A DNA stretch of 64,000 nucleotides, taken from Alloprevotella tannerae (GTDB taxonomy: Bacteria > Bacteroidota > Bacteroidia > Bacteroidales > Bacteroidaceae). The notes under the pieces were generated by a model, which saw only the letters and a list, made by a program, of their open reading frames with translations, did no database searches and was not told the origin of the DNA. Location of the stretch: positions 1-64,000 of the forward strand of contig JABZGR010000006.1 of NCBI GenBank assembly GCA_015259125.1, written 5' to 3'. Made by a program: the position numbers and the translations under genes. This document shows, in pieces, positions 61,505-64,000 of this stretch (positions are counted from its first letter, which is position 1; the number at the start of each line of letters is the position of its first letter).

Positions 61505-63526
61505 ATGAAACACTTACTGATTATGTTTTTTGCGCTTTCTACAATCGCCTCGGCCCAGTCCGACAAGTTTAAGTACACTGACGAGAAGTTTGCAGACATT
61601 CAAATGCTTCGCTACAAAGTCGAAGGCTTTGAACAGCTCACGCTCCGTCAGAAGACGCTCATCTACTATCTATCAGAGGCCGCCTTGCAGGGGCGCGACA
61701 TCCTCTTCGATCAGAATGGGCGCTACAACCTCCGCATCCGCCGTATGCTGGAGACGGTTTTCACGGATTATAAAGGCAACCGCAAGTCGAAGGACTTCCT
61801 GGCGCTCCACGACTACTTGAAGCGGGTTTGGTTCAGCAGTGGCATACACCACCACTACGGCAATGAGAAGTTTCAGCCCGCATTCTCGCAAGACTTTTTC
61901 CGCAAAGCGCTCCACGAAGTAGCAGCAAGCAAGCTTCCGCTCCGACAAGGGCAAACGGTCGACGCACTCTGCGATGAGATCTTCCCCATTATGTTCGACC
62001 CGAACATTATGAAGATGCGTACCAACCAAGCTGACGGGCAGGACCTCATACTTACGTCGGCCGGCAACTACTATGGCGAGGGCGTAACGCAAGCTGAGGC
62101 GGAACTCTTTTACGAACAGCGCAAAGCGCCTAATGATCCTTTCCCCATCATGACGGGTTTAAACAGCCGTTTGGTCAAAAAAGACGGCCGCTTAACCGAA
62201 CTCGTATGGCGCGAACACGGACTTTACGGCAGTGCGATCACGAAAATCATCTACAATCTCCAGCAAGCGCGCCCCTATTGCGACACACCGGCGCAGCAGG
62301 CCGTAATCGATAAGCTCATCGAGTTTTATCGCACGGGCGACCTCCGCACTTTCGACGAATACTCTACGCTTTGGGTTCACGCTACCGAGGATTTGGTCGA
62401 CTTTGTCAATGGTTTCACGGAGACGTACGGAGACCCGCTCGGCTTGAAGGCATCTTGGGAGGCTATTGTCAACTTTAAGAACATCGCAGCCACAAAGCGC
62501 ACGGAGAAACTCAGTAAAAACGCGCAATGGTTTGAGGATCATTCGCCCGTAGATCCACGTTTCAAGAAAGAAAAGGTAAAAGGTATTACGGCAAAGGTTA
62601 TTACAGCAGCCATCTTGGGCGGCGATTTGTATCCTTCGACGGCAATCGGCATCAACCTGCCCAACTCTGACTGGGTTCGCAAAGAGGTTGGCTCTAAGAG
62701 CGTCACGATCGGAAATCTTACCGACGCATACAACAAGGCCGCACACGGTAATGGCTTCCAAACGGAGTTTGTTATCGACAAGGCCACGCAGGATTTGATC
62801 AACAAATATGGCGACAACGACGAAGATCTTCATACGGACCTTCACGAATGTCTGGGTCACGGCAGCGGAAAGTTGCTCGACGGCACAAATCCCGACTCTT
62901 TGAAGGTCTACGCATCGCCAATTGAAGAAGCACGCGCCGATCTTTTCGGTCTCTACTACTTAGCTGACGCCAAACTGGTCGAGCTGGGACTCACGCCCGA
63001 CGCAGATGCTTACAAGGCGCAGTATTATACGTATATGATGAACGGACTTATGACGCAGTTGGTCCGCATTCAACCGGGCAACAACTTGGAAGAAGCGCAC
63101 ATGCGCAATCGTTCACTCATCGCTCACTGGGCTTACGAGAAGGGTAAGGCGAATAAAGTGGTCGAACTCGTGAAAAAAGGCGGTAAGACTTATGTGAAGA
63201 TCAACGACTATCCGGCTTTGCGCGAACTCTTCGGAAAACTGCTTGCTGAGATTCAGCGCGTGAAGAGCGAAGGCGACTACGCCGGCGCGCGCCGCTTGGT
63301 TGAAGATTACGGCGTCAAAGTTGACCCGCAGTTGCACAAAGAAATTCTGGCACGCTATGCGAAATTGAACATCGCTCCCTACAAAGGCTTCATCAATCCG
63401 GTTTATACGGCCGTGAAAGATGCGCAAGGACGCGTGACGGACGTAAAGATCTCTTACACGGAGTCTTACGACGATCAGATGCTGCGTTATAGTCGCGACT
63501 ACAACACTTTGCCCGACATCAACTAA
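61505..63526 (+). CDS. M49 family metallopeptidase (dipeptidyl-peptidase III-like)
   Basis: This 673-aa protein has a signal peptide (1-18, MKHLLIMFFALSTIASAQ) and the M49-type zinc motif HECLGH at 447-452, with the third-ligand glutamate in EEARAD (474-479). These are the family's two hallmarks, and the length is typical. M49 enzymes remove dipeptides from the N terminus of short peptides; the exported location suggests a periplasmic or surface role in peptide use. The asaccharolytic or peptide-using lifestyle this suggests is inference. A strong terminator follows 58 nt after the stop. Confidence 0.9.
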   Translation: MKHLLIMFFALSTIASAQSDKFKYTDEKFADIQMLRYKVEGFEQLTLRQKTLIYYLSEAALQGRDILFDQNGRYNLRIRRMLETVFTDYKGNRKSKDFLALHDYLKRVWFSSGIHHHYGNEKFQPAFSQDFFRKALHEVAASKLPLRQGQTVDALCDEIFPIMFDPNIMKMRTNQADGQDLILTSAGNYYGEGVTQAEAELFYEQRKAPNDPFPIMTGLNSRLVKKDGRLTELVWREHGLYGSAITKIIYNLQQARPYCDTPAQQAVIDKLIEFYRTGDLRTFDEYSTLWVHATEDLVDFVNGFTETYGDPLGLKASWEAIVNFKNIAATKRTEKLSKNAQWFEDHSPVDPRFKKEKVKGITAKVITAAILGGDLYPSTAIGINLPNSDWVRKEVGSKSVTIGNLTDAYNKAAHGNGFQTEFVIDKATQDLINKYGDNDEDLHTDLHECLGHGSGKLLDGTNPDSLKVYASPIEEARADLFGLYYLADAKLVELGLTPDADAYKAQYYTYMMNGLMTQLVRIQPGNNLEEAHMRNRSLIAHWAYEKGKANKVVELVKKGGKTYVKINDYPALRELFGKLLAEIQRVKSEGDYAGARRLVEDYGVKVDPQLHKEILARYAKLNIAPYKGFINPVYTAVKDAQGRVTDVKISYTESYDDQMLRYSRDYNTLPDIN

Positions 63527-63584
63527 GCCTCAACTCGGCTTGCGGCCGCCTTATATGCGAGTCAGCAGGTCAGGCCTACGCACT

Positions 63585-63617
63585 AAGGACAACAGTCTTT
63601 CGAGATCTGTTGTCCTT
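63585..63617 (+). terminator. terminator of the M49 peptidase gene
   Basis: AAGGACAACAG (63585-63595) pairs with CTGTTGTCCTT (63607-63617), followed by ATTTTTTG. Confidence 0.85.
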
Positions 63618-64000
63618 ATTTTTTGCACTTTGCGCCTCGTTACTCTCACCGCCGGCCCTTCTCATCTTGCTTTTGCCGGATGGGCGAAAGCTGAAAACCG
63701 GATAGCGCCTCAGACCGCCGCTTTTCGTTGACGACCGGAGCTTGAATCTTCATAGCCGAAGCTCATTCTCCTTTATTCTCTCCTCGCCTTTGTTTGCGCA
63801 TCACGCATCAGTCGATGGTTTGCCGGCAGCAAACCATTGTTTGGTGGCGGCAAACGATAGTTTGGTACTAGCATACGATAGTTTGCTGCCGCCAAACAAT
63901 AAAAGTATGCGCCACAGAGAAGTCAGAAGAAGAGAGGAAACACTAAGAATCAATATTTTAGCGAACAACAACAAGTAGCGATGAAACGAAAAGGAGCAAA
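63618..64000. other. intergenic region at window end
   Basis: Apart from array E (63814-63897) I see no gene. Short plus-strand frames (63540-63731, 63742-63978) run through the terminator or the array and are not called. Confidence 0.5.
63814..63897. repeat. array E: four 21-bp units, same theme as array C
   Basis: Units of 21 nt start at 63814, 63835, 63856 and 63877. The cores GCAAAC (63829, 63850), GCATAC (63871) and CCAAAC (63892) are 21 nt apart, and every unit contains GTTTG. The first, third and fourth units begin GATGG or GATAG, and AATA follows the last, as in array C. It lies about 200 bp past the M49 terminator. Confidence 0.88.

Noticed and set aside
584..63897. CRISPR interpretation of the 21/22-bp arrays
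   Set aside because: There are no spacers between repeats, units are degenerate and contiguous, and no cas genes are present in the window.

Overview
The window looks like chromosomal DNA of a member of the order Bacteroidales, most likely Prevotellaceae (Prevotella/Alloprevotella-like; the genus is inferred, not proven). The evidence is an HU gene of the HU-HIG type, NigD-like and fimbrillin-like lipoproteins, proteins ending in type IX secretion (T9SS) sorting domains, a complex I operon lacking nuoE/F/G, Bacteroidetes-type promoters (TTTG, 19-20 bp, TAnnTTTG) and almost no Shine-Dalgarno sequences.

Layout. 1-7.9 kb: HU-like protein, a TonB-receptor-like outer membrane barrel, then a glycosyltransferase/radC/DUF59/lpxH run and a LuxR-type regulator. 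8.4-18.7 kb: the nuoA-B-CD-H-I-J-K-L-M-N operon, closed by a strong terminator. 19-27.4 kb: housekeeping genes trpS, rpmH (52 aa), PASTA protein, rluD, ddl, acyltransferase, NigD-like lipoprotein and two GNAT-fold proteins. 27.5-34.1 kb, minus strand: exbB-exbD-exbD-tonB, a PstS-like binding lipoprotein and a TPR protein, which form an envelope energisation cluster. 34.7-36.7 kb: ilvE and a coiled-coil lipoprotein. 37-38.4 kb: a decayed IS1380-family element with recognisable 17-bp terminal inverted repeats. 38.7-55.6 kb: an accessory surface region. It holds two 'small acidic peptide + fimbrillin-like lipoprotein' modules flanking four secreted T9SS proteins (two large adhesin-like proteins and two Omp28/thioredoxin-like proteins, one of which has lost a CXXC cysteine), plus an IS3-family remnant. 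55.9-64 kb: WG-repeat lipoprotein, small outer membrane barrel, tRNA-Leu(UAA), a cysteine-rich lipoprotein, an SRPBCC protein, trkH and an M49 peptidase.

The most unusual structure is non-coding. Six intergenic arrays each consist of four or five units with an exact 21- or 22-bp period. Most arrays have their own sequence theme, their units tend to be self-complementary, and all lie outside the predicted transcription units. Two arrays 34 kb apart share one theme (21 bp); the other four are unrelated in sequence but keep the 22-bp period. This is the best candidate for an undescribed system in the window.
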